Positions 7,466 to 16,754 are shown, numbered from the stretch's first letter. The stretch is DNA of 64,000 nt from JAZDRH01 sp047470865 (GCF_047470865.1 NZ_JAZDRH010000014.1:1-64000), one strand, 5' to 3'. Translations and numbers: made by a program. Notes: generated from the sequence alone by a model not told the origin.

Positions 7466-9016
7466 TAATTGCTGATCAATAGCAGCTTGCTTTACAAATT
7501 CAGTATCATGTGACACCAATAAGTAAGTGCCTTGGAAATTTGCAAGCGTATTGGCAAGTAATTGTTTTGCTTCTAAATCAAGATGATTCTCAGGTTCATC
7601 CAGCAGCAGAATAATAGGTTGCTGTGGCTGATGAGCGATAGCTAGTAAGGCTACTTTTAGTTGCTGGCCGCCACTTAATTGCGCGATAGGCTGCAATGCT
7701 TTATCGCCAGTTAAGTGAAAACCTGCTAGTAATGTTCGCCATTGACTTTCCGATATTTCAGGATTTATTTCGCGTAAATAAGCATAAGCTGACTGTGTTT
7801 TGTTAAGCATAGAAAAGTGTTGATCTAAATAAACACATTTGCCTAATACAATGATATTCCCAGTACTGGCCGTGAGCTGTTGAGCAATTAACTTTAATAG
7901 TGTTGACTTGCCTGAACCATTGCAGCCTTCAATATGCCAGTGTTCGCCATGCTGTATATGGCAGCTAACCACTTTATGAGTAAAAGGCATACAAAGTTGC
8001 TGTATAGAAATAGCTAAGCCGTTTTGGTTAGCTTTATGATCTATTGAAAATGACTGTGTGCTTTTATAAATTAGCTGTTGTTGTTTTTCCTTGAGTTGCT
8101 CCTTTAATTGCTGACTGCGCTGTTCATGTGCTTGCTGCACTTGGCCTATTGATTGCTCAGCACTGTCTTTGGCGCGATCAAGAAATAGTTTGCACTGAGA
8201 GCCTGTTTTGCGAAGCCTTTGTCCTTCGTGCTGACGACGCTGTTGCTTTTCTAAGCGAGCTTGTTGCTGTGCTTTTTCTTGTTTGAGTTGTTTTTTTAGT
8301 TGCTCAGCTTGTTGAGTTAGGCCGTTCTCATAGCGTTGTTGCTGCAAAGTATAGGCAGAAAAATTACCTGTGAAATACTGTATTCCCAATTTATTTAACT
8401 GGTAGATAGCCTGCATTCTTTCAAGTAATGCTTTATCGTGACTGGCAATTAAGGCGCCAGTTGCATGTTGCTCCAGCTTAGCTAAAAGCCAGTTACGCGT
8501 TGAGGTGTCAAGATGATTGCTAGGTTCATCAAGTAACAGAAAATCTGAGCTTTGGGCAAAAGCGAAATGAAGTTTCAGGCGTTGTTGTTGGCCACCGCTC
8601 AGTTGCATCCAGCTATCAGCTAGATTTACATTTAATTGCGCTTCATCGAGTAGTTTTTGCCAAAGGCTGGGCAGATGCCAGTTGGCTTCGATTAAATTAT
8701 AGTCACTAATTTCTGTTGAGCCTTGCTTAATGCGTATAAAAGCATCATAGAGTGGTGCAATACCGAGTGCGTCAGCAAGGCGAGTATCGGTAGGGAAAGA
8801 TTGCTGGGCAACATAGGTAAATGTGATTTGCCACTGTACCTTGCCAGCTAATGGAGCTAGTTGTTGGGCTAGTGTGCGTAGTAGTAAGCTTTTGCCCTGG
8901 CCATTAGGTGCCACTAAGCCAGCAAGTTGATTAGTTAACGAGAAGTTTAGATTTTGGAGGATAGGGAATTCAAATCCAGCCGTTAGCTGGCTAATTTGGC
9001 AGCAAGTCATCGTCAT
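7451..9016 (-). CDS. ABC-F family ATPase
   Basis: This protein of about 521 residues has two ABC domains on one chain and no membrane segment, the mark of ABC-F proteins that act on the ribosome rather than in transport. First domain: Walker A APNGQGKS, signature LSGGQQQR, Walker B LLLDEPSNHLD. Second: GCNGSGKS, LSGGQQLK, LLLDEPENHLD. A long Gln/Lys/Arg-rich coiled linker (about 205-310) joins them, as expected for the P-site tRNA-interaction motif. An AAGG site (9024-9027) fits the ATG at 9016 best. The subfamily (housekeeping or antibiotic protection) is unclear. A terminator-like hairpin sits in its leader. Confidence 0.88.
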   Translation of the reverse strand: MTMTCCQISQLTAGFEFPILQNLNFSLTNQLAGLVAPNGQGKSLLLRTLAQQLAPLAGKVQWQITFTYVAQQSFPTDTRLADALGIAPLYDAFIRIKQGSTEISDYNLIEANWHLPSLWQKLLDEAQLNVNLADSWMQLSGGQQQRLKLHFAFAQSSDFLLLDEPSNHLDTSTRNWLLAKLEQHATGALIASHDKALLERMQAIYQLNKLGIQYFTGNFSAYTLQQQRYENGLTQQAEQLKKQLKQEKAQQQARLEKQQRRQHEGQRLRKTGSQCKLFLDRAKDSAEQSIGQVQQAHEQRSQQLKEQLKEKQQQLIYKSTQSFSIDHKANQNGLAISIQQLCMPFTHKVVSCHIQHGEHWHIEGCNGSGKSTLLKLIAQQLTASTGNIIVLGKCVYLDQHFSMLNKTQSAYAYLREINPEISESQWRTLLAGFHLTGDKALQPIAQLSGGQQLKVALLAIAHQPQQPIILLLDEPENHLDLEAKQLLANTLANFQGTYLLVSHDTEFVKQAAIDQQLSLDN

Positions 9017-9033
9017 AAACATACCTTAATGCA

Positions 9034-9066
9034 ATAAAAAATACGACGCCAGAAATAGGGCGTAGT
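9034..9066 (-). terminator. Terminator-like hairpin in the ABC-F leader (possible attenuator)
   Basis: On the minus strand arms 9059-9066 and 9043-9050 pair over 8 bp with one mismatch around a loop of 8 bases, followed by ATTTTTTATT. It lies under 20 bases before the ABC-F start codon and downstream of another terminator that already serves the preceding gene. It may therefore act as an attenuator. Confidence 0.45.
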
Positions 9067-9174
9067 GATAAGCAATAAGGGCTTAATTCATGACAGTAAT
9101 GACTCCAGTAAAAATAGGTAGATCAACTATAAATTCAGTGGTTTTATTTGTCTAGTGTATTGTTTGTATATATG

Positions 9175-9201
9175 AAAAAAGCCAGCAAAATGCTGGCTTT
9201 T
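9175..9201 (-). terminator. Terminator after the Bax-inhibitor-like gene
   Basis: On the minus strand AAAGCCAGCA-TTT-TGCTGGCTTT is followed by a T-run, about 20 bases after the stop codon of the YccA-type gene. Confidence 0.8.
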
Positions 9202-9221
9202 ACTTCTTGCTTAAACAGCAA

Positions 9222-9923
9222 TCAATCACGATCACCCATAATGCGTAATAGCATAACAAATAGGTTGATAAAGTCTAAATACAGGGCTAGAGCACCCATG
9301 ATGGCACTTTTACGATAGTTTTCTGGGTCGCTAGCAGACATTTCTGCACCCATCATTTTAATCTTTTGTGTATCGTAAGCTGTTAAGCCAACAAAAACCA
9401 CAACACCAACATAAGAGATGAGTAAATGCATCATTGAGCTTTTAAGAATGAAGATATTTAGCAAGGAGGCAACAATAATACCAATCAATCCCATGATGAG
9501 TAATTTGCCCCAGCTTGTTAAATCTTTCTTCGTGGTGTAGCCATAAGCTGCCATAGCACCAAACATCACTGCTGTCGTAATGAATACGTTAGTAACAGAG
9601 GTTGAGGTGTACTGAAGAAGAATAACTGAAAGTGTTAATCCTGTAAGTAGTGAATAAAGTAGGAAGCCACCTGTAGCTAAAGCAGCATTAAGATGGTTTA
9701 GAAAGTGTACTAAACCTAGGACTAAAGCAACTTCAGCAATAACTAAGCCAATCAGAAGAGGAAAGTTTTGACCAATTCTATAGCTAAGGCCACTATCTAG
9801 GCTGTACCAAGCGGTTACTGCAGTAACAATTAGGCCAATAGTCATCCAGCCAAAGACATTAGTCACAAAACTTTGTATGGCTTGGTTTTCACTATGGCTA
9901 TCTAGCGTTAGATTTCTATCCAT
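9222..9923 (-). CDS. Bax inhibitor-1 / YccA family membrane protein
   Basis: The 233-residue protein has a short polar N-terminus (1-22) and seven hydrophobic segments, ending with the polar GDRD. The FGWMTIGLIVTAV first helix and GLTAYDTQKIK before the last helices are typical of the BI-1/YccA (UPF0005) family of inner-membrane proteins. E. coli YccA modulates FtsH-dependent membrane proteolysis, and distant relatives are pH-gated calcium leak channels. GAGGA lies 6-7 bases before the ATG. It has its own terminator and appears monocistronic. Confidence 0.9.
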   Translation of the reverse strand: MDRNLTLDSHSENQAIQSFVTNVFGWMTIGLIVTAVTAWYSLDSGLSYRIGQNFPLLIGLVIAEVALVLGLVHFLNHLNAALATGGFLLYSLLTGLTLSVILLQYTSTSVTNVFITTAVMFGAMAAYGYTTKKDLTSWGKLLIMGLIGIIVASLLNIFILKSSMMHLLISYVGVVVFVGLTAYDTQKIKMMGAEMSASDPENYRKSAIMGALALYLDFINLFVMLLRIMGDRD

Positions 9924-9999
9924 GTGTATCCTCGTTTATAAATTAAGTTTGTTTGTTAGACATTAATACACACCATTAGGTCACGCTTAATGCCATCGC

Positions 10000-11388
10000 T
10001 TAAACAGTACGTGAGAAATTACCGCGCTGATCTTTGCCTAAATAAGCATCGAATGCCATAGCAGCAGTACGCATCATCAAGTTCCCTTTAGGTAATAGCG
10101 TAATACGTTGTGGTGTAATTTCAACCAAATTATCACTTACGTGTTCTGCCAATGCACTAATGGCATCTGCAAAGTAGCTATTAAAGTCGATATTGTAGCG
10201 GGCTTCAATAGCGGGAATATCAATATGGTTATGACACATTAGAGAACTAATCACATCTCTGCGCAAAATATCGTCATTATTGAGTTGATAGCCGCGCAAA
10301 AGAGGTAACTTCTCTTCGTCTAATAAAGCATAGTATTGTGATAATTCTTTGACATTCTGGTTATAGGTATCATTAACCTTACCAATGGATGAAACACCAA
10401 GCCCTATCAAGTCACAATCAGCGTGCGTTGAGTAGCCTTGGAAGTTACGTTGTAAGGTGCCTTCTTGTTGTGCAATGGCTAATTCATCATCCGGATGCGC
10501 GAAGTGGTCCATGCCAATATAGATATAGCCCGCTTCAGATAACCGCTGAATGGTTAGCTCTAATAACTCTAACTTACGCTCAGGTGGCGGCATATCCTCA
10601 GGTTTAATCATGCGTTGCGCTTTAACTAATTGAGGAAGGTGCGCATAGCTGTAAGCTGCAATTCGGTCAGGTTTTAAGGCAATAATTTTGCGTAGGGTTT
10701 CGTCAAAGCTGGTAACTGTTTGTAAGGGTAGTCCGTAAATTAAATCAACACTAATTGATTTGAAATCCACTTCGCGAGCAGCCTGCATGAGTGCAACAAC
10801 TTGTTCTTGGCTTTGTACACGATTAACCGCTTGCTGCACATCAGCATCAAAGTCTTGAACGCCGAAACTTAAACGGTTAAAACCTAAGGCATAAAGCTCT
10901 TTAAGTTGCACTGGGGTGATGGTGCGGGGATCTACTTCTAAAGAAAACTGACGTTTTTCACTGCTATCTAAGGTGAATGCTTGTTGCAAAGATTCCATTA
11001 GCGCTTTTAATTGCTCATTAGTTAAGTAGGTAGGCGTGCCTCCACCTAAGTGAAGCTGAGTAACTACGCGCTTTTTATCAAAGAGTGCCGCTTGTAAAAC
11101 AATTTCTTTTTTTAAATATTCAAGATATTGTGCTGCACGCTCGGTTTTGTGCGTAATAATTTTATTGCAAGCACAGTAGTAACAAAGACTTTGGCAAAAA
11201 GGAATATGAATATAAATAGACAGTGGTGTGGCAGGCTGTTCACTATTACTGCGCGCAATAGCTTGTTCATAATTTGTAACGGCAAACGCGGTATGAAATT
11301 GCGGTGCTGTTGGGTAGGATGTGTAACGTGGTCCGGGACGGTCGTATTTTTCGACTAAAGCTCGGTCAAACGCAGGAATAACAGGCAT
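10000..11388 (-). CDS. hemN: Oxygen-independent coproporphyrinogen III oxidase
   Basis: The 462-residue length and the YDRPGPRYTSYPTAPQF opening fit HemN, the radical SAM enzyme that converts coproporphyrinogen III to protoporphyrinogen IX without oxygen in heme synthesis. The 4Fe-4S motif CxxxCxxC is at Cys65, Cys69 and Cys72, followed by Cys74 (CACNK), which separates true HemN from the HemW chaperone. LHLGGGTPTYL binds SAM. The C-terminal domain is full length. A candidate FNR/Anr half-matching site lies upstream, consistent with low-oxygen control known in pseudomonads. Confidence 0.95.
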   Translation of the reverse strand: MPVIPAFDRALVEKYDRPGPRYTSYPTAPQFHTAFAVTNYEQAIARSNSEQPATPLSIYIHIPFCQSLCYYCACNKIITHKTERAAQYLEYLKKEIVLQAALFDKKRVVTQLHLGGGTPTYLTNEQLKALMESLQQAFTLDSSEKRQFSLEVDPRTITPVQLKELYALGFNRLSFGVQDFDADVQQAVNRVQSQEQVVALMQAAREVDFKSISVDLIYGLPLQTVTSFDETLRKIIALKPDRIAAYSYAHLPQLVKAQRMIKPEDMPPPERKLELLELTIQRLSEAGYIYIGMDHFAHPDDELAIAQQEGTLQRNFQGYSTHADCDLIGLGVSSIGKVNDTYNQNVKELSQYYALLDEEKLPLLRGYQLNNDDILRRDVISSLMCHNHIDIPAIEARYNIDFNSYFADAISALAEHVSDNLVEITPQRITLLPKGNLMMRTAAMAFDAYLGKDQRGNFSRTV

Positions 11389-11425
11389 TTTTTACTCTCT
11401 ACTTTACTAAATGCAGACGTAAATT

Positions 11426-11439
11426 TTGATAATGATAGA
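11426..11439. promoter_or_regulatory. Candidate FNR/Anr box upstream of hemN
   Basis: TTGAT-AATG-ATAGA matches the TTGAT-N4-ATCAA consensus at 8 of 10 positions. Anr control of hemN is established in Pseudomonas. The site is rather close to the start codon (38 bases), so this is tentative. Confidence 0.3.
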
Positions 11440-11545
11440 GTTTACCTTAGATCTTATCCGTACATTGAACAGCGCTACCTGACGTTGATTTGTAGCAATT
11501 TATTGGGCAAACCATCTAGGCTCAATTACACTAGGGTATTCTGTT

Positions 11546-13123
11546 GTGTATAAGCGAGTCTCGTTAGCGATGAGGGTATTTACTTATGTGCGCCTTATTG
11601 TTTTCTCTTTGGGGTTAGTGCAAATGCTGGGTTGTTCTGGCTTACCTTCCTTAGACAATCGTCCTGTAAGCCGTGCTTTTAGTGTGGAAGAAACCCGCAA
11701 TACAAGTTTTGCTAGAGCGGTTTTGCCGGCTTTGGAAACACACCCTGGAAAAAATGGGATTTATGCACTAGAGGAGTCTGTAGACGCCTTTGCTGCGCGT
11801 ATTTGGCTTACGCGCTTTGCTGAACGCAGCATTGATGTGCAGTATTATATTTGGAACAACGACATGACAGGTGTGATGCTATTTGAGGCATTGCACTCAG
11901 CTGCCGACCGAGGAGTGAGAGTACGCTTGTTGTTGGATGATAATAATACAGGCGGTCTTGATGAGTTGCTCTCTATGCTGGATGCGCATCCTAATATTGA
12001 AGTGCGCTTATTTAATCCTTTTGTGGTGCGAAAACCTCGGCTGATTGGCTATGTAAGCGATTTCTCGCGTGCCAATCGACGCATGCATAATAAATCATTC
12101 ACTATTGATAATCATGCCACTATTGTTGGTGGACGCAATATTGGTGATGAGTATTTTGGCGCCTCGCCTGATTTGAGTTTTGCAGATTTAGATGTGTTAA
12201 CTATTGGTCCAATTGTAGAGCAGGTTTCAGAGGATTTTGATCGTTACTGGAGTAGCGACTCAACTTATCCTATTAGTACTATAGTTGCTGCTGTTTCAAC
12301 TGAGCGCTTGCGAGAATTGGCATTACAATCACAACAGATTACCCGCAAACCTGAAGCCAAGAAGTACATAGCTTCATTGCAAAAACTAGAATTTGTTCAG
12401 CAGTTAAATGCCGGTCAATTAGAAATGCTTTGGGCGCCAATTAAAATGGTGAGTGATGATCCTCGTAAAGGCTTAGGGCAGGCTAAGGCAGAAGGGCTGT
12501 TGTCCTCACAATTACGCGATATTATAGGCGCACCACAAACAGATGTTGAGCTTATATCGCCGTATTTTGTTCCTACTAAGAGCGGAACAGATGCGTTTGC
12601 GCGAATAGTGCAAGAGGGCGTCGAAGTTCGGATTTTAACAAACTCATTAGCGGCTACTGATGTGGCAGCAGTACATGCAGGCTATGCTAAACGGCGTAAA
12701 GCGCTCATTCGTAGTGGTGTAACTTTGTATGAAATGCGTCGCGTGCACCAGCCACCCAAAAAGCGTAAAAGTTCTCGCATTATGGGAAGCTCAGGATCTA
12801 GTTTGCATGCAAAAACCTTTGCTGTTGATCAACAGCGTGTTTTTATTGGCTCATTTAATTTTGACCCGCGATCTGCTAATTTGAACACGGAATTAGGTTT
12901 TGTGATTGATAGTCCTGAATTGGCAGCGCAAATCCGCGAAACCTTTGATGAAGATGTACCATACGCTGCGTATAAAGTAGAAATTTGCGATAACGGGCGA
13001 CTGTGTTGGGTTGAAAAAAATGAAAGTGAGCGCATTATTCACTATTCAGAACCTAATGCGAGTATTTGGCGTCGCGTAGGAGTAAGATTTTTATCCTGGT
13101 TACCAATTGAATGGCTACTTTAA
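11546..13123 (+). CDS. Phospholipase D-like cardiolipin synthase (ClsC-type) lipoprotein
   Basis: The 525-residue protein has two HKD motifs: HNKSFTIDNHATIVGG (about 187-202) and HAKTFAVDQQRVFIGSFNFD (about 421-440). This is the architecture of phospholipase D-type cardiolipin synthases; size and the early SIDVQYYIWNNDMTG segment fit the ClsC branch, which joins phosphatidylglycerol with another phospholipid. The N-terminus is a signal sequence ending in a possible lipobox (QMLGC, Cys30), so it may be anchored facing the periplasm. The GTG start at 11546 has AGGG about 10 bases upstream; an ATG at 11570 also gives a good signal peptide. It stands alone before tig. Confidence 0.85.
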   Translation: MYKRVSLAMRVFTYVRLIVFSLGLVQMLGCSGLPSLDNRPVSRAFSVEETRNTSFARAVLPALETHPGKNGIYALEESVDAFAARIWLTRFAERSIDVQYYIWNNDMTGVMLFEALHSAADRGVRVRLLLDDNNTGGLDELLSMLDAHPNIEVRLFNPFVVRKPRLIGYVSDFSRANRRMHNKSFTIDNHATIVGGRNIGDEYFGASPDLSFADLDVLTIGPIVEQVSEDFDRYWSSDSTYPISTIVAAVSTERLRELALQSQQITRKPEAKKYIASLQKLEFVQQLNAGQLEMLWAPIKMVSDDPRKGLGQAKAEGLLSSQLRDIIGAPQTDVELISPYFVPTKSGTDAFARIVQEGVEVRILTNSLAATDVAAVHAGYAKRRKALIRSGVTLYEMRRVHQPPKKRKSSRIMGSSGSSLHAKTFAVDQQRVFIGSFNFDPRSANLNTELGFVIDSPELAAQIRETFDEDVPYAAYKVEICDNGRLCWVEKNESERIIHYSEPNASIWRRVGVRFLSWLPIEWLL

Positions 13124-13233
13124 GCAATAAGATTGCGTATATGGATGGATATTTTTTTTAGATATCACTAGAATGCATGCCCTTAGATTTAGGGTCGGTA
13201 TGTCTGGCCATGTCTGTTCAACGAGGAAAATAC

Positions 13234-14565
13234 ATGCAAGTTTCCGTAGAAAATACCTCTAACCTCGAGCGCCGCATGACTATTGGCGTACCAGCTGAGC
13301 GTGTTGAGAGCGAAGTTACTAAACGTCTACAACAAACAGCGCGTAAAGCCAAAGTTCCTGGCTTTCGCCCTGGTAAAGTACCAATGAATATTGTGCGTCA
13401 GCGTTATGAAGCGGATGCGCGTCAAGATGTATTAGGTGATTTAATTCAAGCTAGCTTTTATGAAGCTGTGGTTGAGCAAAAAGCTAATCCAGTAGGTAAT
13501 CCTTCCATTGAAGTAACTGCTTTTGCTAAAGATAAAGGCTTAGAATTTGTTGCTACTTTCGAAGTATTTCCTGAGTTTGAAGTAAACAGCTTTGAAGGCA
13601 TTGAGATTGAACGCTTAGCTTCTGAAGTAGCTGATAGCGATCTAGATACTATGCTAGACAATCTACGTAAACAAAATACACGCTTTGAGGCAGTAGATCG
13701 TGCAGCGGCTAATGATGATCAAGTGAAAATTGATTTTGTTGGCAAGATTGACGGTGTTGAATTTGCAGGCGGTAGCGCCAAAGATGTGCCTTTAGTTTTA
13801 GGTTCAGGACGTATGATTCCTGGCTTTGAAGAGGCACTAGTCGGTGCTAAAGCAGGCGAAGAGAAAGTTATTACACCAACCTTCCCAGCAGACTACCAAA
13901 ATGCTGAGCTTGCTGGTAAAGAGGCTGAGTTTAGCGTAACTGTTAAGGCGGTTGAGGCTCCTGTATTACCAGCACTTGATGATGAATTCTTTGCTTTGTT
14001 TGGCATTAACGAAGGTGGTGCTGAAGGATTCCGCGCAGAAGTGCGTAAGAACATGGAGCGCGAACTTAAGCAAGCCATCAAGGCTAAAGTAAAAAACCAA
14101 GTAATGGATGCCTTGTTAGCAACTAACAAAATTGAGGTGCCAAAAGCATTAATTGCTAACGAAGTTGATCGTTTACGCATGCAGGCAGCACAGCAATTTG
14201 GCGGTAATATCAAAGCCGACCAATTACCAGCTGAGTTATTTGAAGAACAAGCTCAACGCCGTGTTGCCTTAGGCTTGTTAGTAGCGCAAGTGATTAAACA
14301 ATTTGAGCTAAAAGCAGCTGATGATGCTGTGCGTGCCATGATTGAAGAGCTAGCAAGCGCTTACCAAGAGCCAGAGCAAGTGGTGGCTTGGTACTTGAAA
14401 AACGAACAACAGCTTGAAGAAGTACGCGCAGTAGTGCTTGAAGATATGGTAGTTGATACTGTATTAAGTAAAGCTAAAGTAACTGATAAAACAGTTGCGT
14501 ATGAAGATGCAGTAAAACCAGCTGCTCCAGCAGCAAAAGAAGAAGGTGAAGAAGTTGCTGAGTAA
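13234..14565 (+). CDS. tig: Trigger factor
   Basis: The 443-residue product is trigger factor, the ribosome-bound chaperone and peptidyl-prolyl isomerase that meets nascent chains. The ribosome-docking loop GFRPGKVP (about 43-50) is exact, and the FKBP-type domain (about 155-240, with DFVGKIDG and FAGGSAKD) and helical C-terminal arms follow; the tail is acidic. The ATG at 13234, with AGGAA upstream, gives the standard MQVSVE start, so the longer open frame upstream is not used. It heads the tig-clpP-clpX-lon-hupB-ppiD proteostasis cluster. Confidence 0.97.
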   Translation: MQVSVENTSNLERRMTIGVPAERVESEVTKRLQQTARKAKVPGFRPGKVPMNIVRQRYEADARQDVLGDLIQASFYEAVVEQKANPVGNPSIEVTAFAKDKGLEFVATFEVFPEFEVNSFEGIEIERLASEVADSDLDTMLDNLRKQNTRFEAVDRAAANDDQVKIDFVGKIDGVEFAGGSAKDVPLVLGSGRMIPGFEEALVGAKAGEEKVITPTFPADYQNAELAGKEAEFSVTVKAVEAPVLPALDDEFFALFGINEGGAEGFRAEVRKNMERELKQAIKAKVKNQVMDALLATNKIEVPKALIANEVDRLRMQAAQQFGGNIKADQLPAELFEEQAQRRVALGLLVAQVIKQFELKAADDAVRAMIEELASAYQEPEQVVAWYLKNEQQLEEVRAVVLEDMVVDTVLSKAKVTDKTVAYEDAVKPAAPAAKEEGEEVAE

Positions 14566-14596
14566 GCTTCTTTTTTGATCTGCTTCCAAAATAAAT

Positions 14597-14626
14597 GATA
14601 GATACTGTGTATTCTGTATATCTATC
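14597..14626. repeat. 8-bp inverted repeat between tig and clpP
   Basis: GATAGATA (14597-14604) and TATCTATC (14619-14626) are perfect inverted arms around a 14-base spacer that itself contains a CTGTGTATTCTGTA direct repeat. It lies just ahead of the tig terminator. It may be an operator or simply a weak RNA hairpin. Confidence 0.35.
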
Positions 14627-14629
14627 GCG

Positions 14630-14656
14630 CAAGCCAGCCTTAGTGCTGGCTTGTTT
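14630..14656 (+). terminator. Hairpin after tig
   Basis: CAAGCCAGC and GCTGGCTTG pair around a short loop, followed by TTTA. It separates tig from clpP, though the short T-run suggests partial readthrough. Confidence 0.6.
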
Positions 14657-14692
14657 ATCTGAACCTAAGAATAACTAGGAGTATCGCCGGCT

Positions 14693-15334
14693 ATGTCACA
14701 TAAACTGTTTATGCCAGAACAAATGGGTATTCAAGCTGCCGGAGGTTTAGTGCCAATGGTCGTAGAGCAAAGCGCGCGTGGCGAACGCTCTTACGATATT
14801 TATTCGCGCCTATTAAAAGAGCGAATCATCTTTTTAGTTGGCGAAGTAGAAGACTACATGGCTAACTTGGTGGTGGCTCAGTTGCTATTTTTAGAAGCTG
14901 AAAATCCAGATAAAGATATCCAGCTTTACATCAACTCGCCAGGTGGTTCAGTAACCGCAGGCATGTCAATTTATGACACCATGCAGTTAATTAAACCTGA
15001 TGTAGCCACTATTTGCGTTGGCCAAGCCTGTAGCATGGGATCTTTTCTTTTGACAGCGGGTGCTAAAGGCAAGCGCTCATGTTTACCTAACTCACGGGTC
15101 ATGATTCACCAGCCATTAGGTGGTTTCCGCGGGCAAGCCTCTGATATTGAAATTCATGCGCGTGAGATTTTAACCATTCGTGAGCGCTTAAATAGCTTAT
15201 TGGCAGAGCATACAGGGCAGCCAATAGAGGTGATTGAGCGTGATACAGATCGCGATAACTTTATGAGTGCGCAACAAGCTGTTGACTATGGTTTAGTTGA
15301 CCAAGTTGTATCAAAGCGTGAATTAAGCGCATAA
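14693..15334 (+). CDS. clpP: ATP-dependent Clp protease proteolytic subunit
   Basis: The 213-residue protein is ClpP, the barrel serine peptidase that partners ClpX and ClpA. The catalytic triad can be placed at Ser114 (in QACSMGSF), His139 (in MIHQPLGG) and Asp188 (in DTDRDNF). The YINSPGGSV strand that holds substrate is intact. The start has AGGAG 12 bases upstream. It is followed 87 bases later by clpX, its unfoldase, as in most proteobacteria. The N-terminal propeptide is expected to be autoprocessed before the QAAGGLVPMVVEQ segment. Confidence 0.97.
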   Translation: MSHKLFMPEQMGIQAAGGLVPMVVEQSARGERSYDIYSRLLKERIIFLVGEVEDYMANLVVAQLLFLEAENPDKDIQLYINSPGGSVTAGMSIYDTMQLIKPDVATICVGQACSMGSFLLTAGAKGKRSCLPNSRVMIHQPLGGFRGQASDIEIHAREILTIRERLNSLLAEHTGQPIEVIERDTDRDNFMSAQQAVDYGLVDQVVSKRELSA

Positions 15335-15421
15335 AAGTAATAATTCAGCAGTATGATGCCTTGATTTTTTAGGTTATAGACATCATTTTGTGTGAAATAC
15401 AGACTTAAGTGGAACAAATGA

Positions 15422-16699
15422 ATGACTGACACACGTAGTGGTGACGAAAAAGCTAAGCTGCTGTACTGCTCGTTCTGCGGCAAGAGCCAGCAGGAGGTGC
15501 GTAAGCTAATTGCTGGTCCTTCGGTATTTATTTGTGATGAGTGTGTTGATTTGTGCAACGATATTATTCGTGAAGAAGTGCAAAACAACCAAGAAATCCA
15601 AAAAGAGCATAAGTTACCAGCACCTAAAGAAATTAATGCCATTTTAGATCAGTATGTGATTGGCCAAGAGCAGGCTAAAAAAGTCCTGTCAGTTGCCGTA
15701 TATAATCACTATAAGCGTCTAAATTCAGGGGTTAAGGCAGATGGTATTGAGTTAGGTAAAAGTAATATTTTATTAATTGGGCCTACAGGCTCAGGTAAAA
15801 CATTACTGGCAGAAACCTTAGCACGTTTACTGAATGTACCTTTCACTATGGCAGATGCTACTACATTAACTGAAGCGGGTTATGTAGGTGAAGATGTTGA
15901 GAACATCATTCAGAAACTCTTGCAAAAATGCGACTATGATGTTGAAAAAGCGCAAATGGGCATTGTCTATATTGATGAAATTGACAAAATCTCACGCAAG
16001 TCGGATAACCCGTCTATTACCCGTGATGTTTCAGGTGAAGGCGTACAGCAAGCCTTATTGAAACTCATTGAAGGTACAGTAGCTTCTATTCCGCCTCAAG
16101 GTGGTCGTAAGCATCCTCAGCAAGAGTTCTTGCAGGTAGATACGCGCAATATTTTATTTATTTGTGGTGGTGCTTTTGCAGGTCTAGAAAAAGTAATTCA
16201 AGATCGTTCAGAAAAAAGTGGAATTGGCTTTAACGCCACTGTTCGCAGTAAAGAAGAAGGTAAAAAGATCGGCGAAGCTTTGCGTGAAGTAGAGCCTAAT
16301 GATTTAGTTAAATTTGGTTTAATACCTGAATTTATTGGCCGCCTTCCTGTTATTGCAACACTTGATGAATTAGATGAAACCGCTTTAATTCAAATACTGA
16401 CCGAGCCTAAAAATGCGTTAACTAAGCAATTTGCTAAGCTTTTTGAAATGGAAAAAGTAGAGCTTGAGTTCCGTGATGATGCTTTAACTGCAGTAGCTCG
16501 CAAGGCTTTAGAGCGTAAAACCGGTGCTCGTGGACTACGCTCTATCTTAGAAGGTGTGTTGCTGGATACCATGTATGAAATACCTTCACAAACGGATGTT
16601 TCAAAAGTGGTGATTGATGAAAGTGTGATTACTGGCGACTCTCAGCCGCTATTAATTTACACTTCTGAGCCAGAAGCAAAAGCAGCGCCTGATATCTAA
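15422..16699 (+). CDS. clpX: ATP-dependent Clp protease ATPase subunit ClpX
   Basis: The 425-residue AAA+ unfoldase feeds tagged proteins into ClpP. The N-terminal zinc-binding domain has Cys16, Cys19, Cys38 and Cys41. Walker A is GPTGSGKT (120-127), Walker B lies in IVYIDEIDKI, and the pore loop is in TEAGYVGEDVE. The IGF-type ClpP-docking loop appears as KSGIGFNAT. Length matches E. coli ClpX. It ends at a strong UUCG-capped terminator, so clpP-clpX form a two-gene unit with lon separately transcribed. Confidence 0.97.
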   Translation: MTDTRSGDEKAKLLYCSFCGKSQQEVRKLIAGPSVFICDECVDLCNDIIREEVQNNQEIQKEHKLPAPKEINAILDQYVIGQEQAKKVLSVAVYNHYKRLNSGVKADGIELGKSNILLIGPTGSGKTLLAETLARLLNVPFTMADATTLTEAGYVGEDVENIIQKLLQKCDYDVEKAQMGIVYIDEIDKISRKSDNPSITRDVSGEGVQQALLKLIEGTVASIPPQGGRKHPQQEFLQVDTRNILFICGGAFAGLEKVIQDRSEKSGIGFNATVRSKEEGKKIGEALREVEPNDLVKFGLIPEFIGRLPVIATLDELDETALIQILTEPKNALTKQFAKLFEMEKVELEFRDDALTAVARKALERKTGARGLRSILEGVLLDTMYEIPSQTDVSKVVIDESVITGDSQPLLIYTSEPEAKAAPDI

Positions 16700-16714
16700 G
16701 TTGTTGATCTGGAT

Positions 16715-16746
16715 AACAAAAGGGCCTTCGGGTCCTTTGTTTTTTG
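16715..16746 (+). terminator. Terminator after clpX
   Basis: ACAAAAGGGCC-TTCG-GGTCCTTTGT is followed by a T-run: a stable stem with one mismatch, closed by a UUCG tetraloop, immediately downstream of clpX. Confidence 0.85.
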
Positions 16747-16754
16747 ATCTAACC

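Noticed and set aside
9088..9153. 21-codon plus-strand ORF with AAGGG before its ATG
   Set aside because: It reads away from the neighbouring genes, overlaps the leader of the ABC-F gene, and has no recognisable features; too short to support.
13177..13233. Extended N-terminus of trigger factor
   Set aside because: The in-frame extension lacks a ribosome site; the ATG at 13234 has AGGAA upstream and gives the conserved start.
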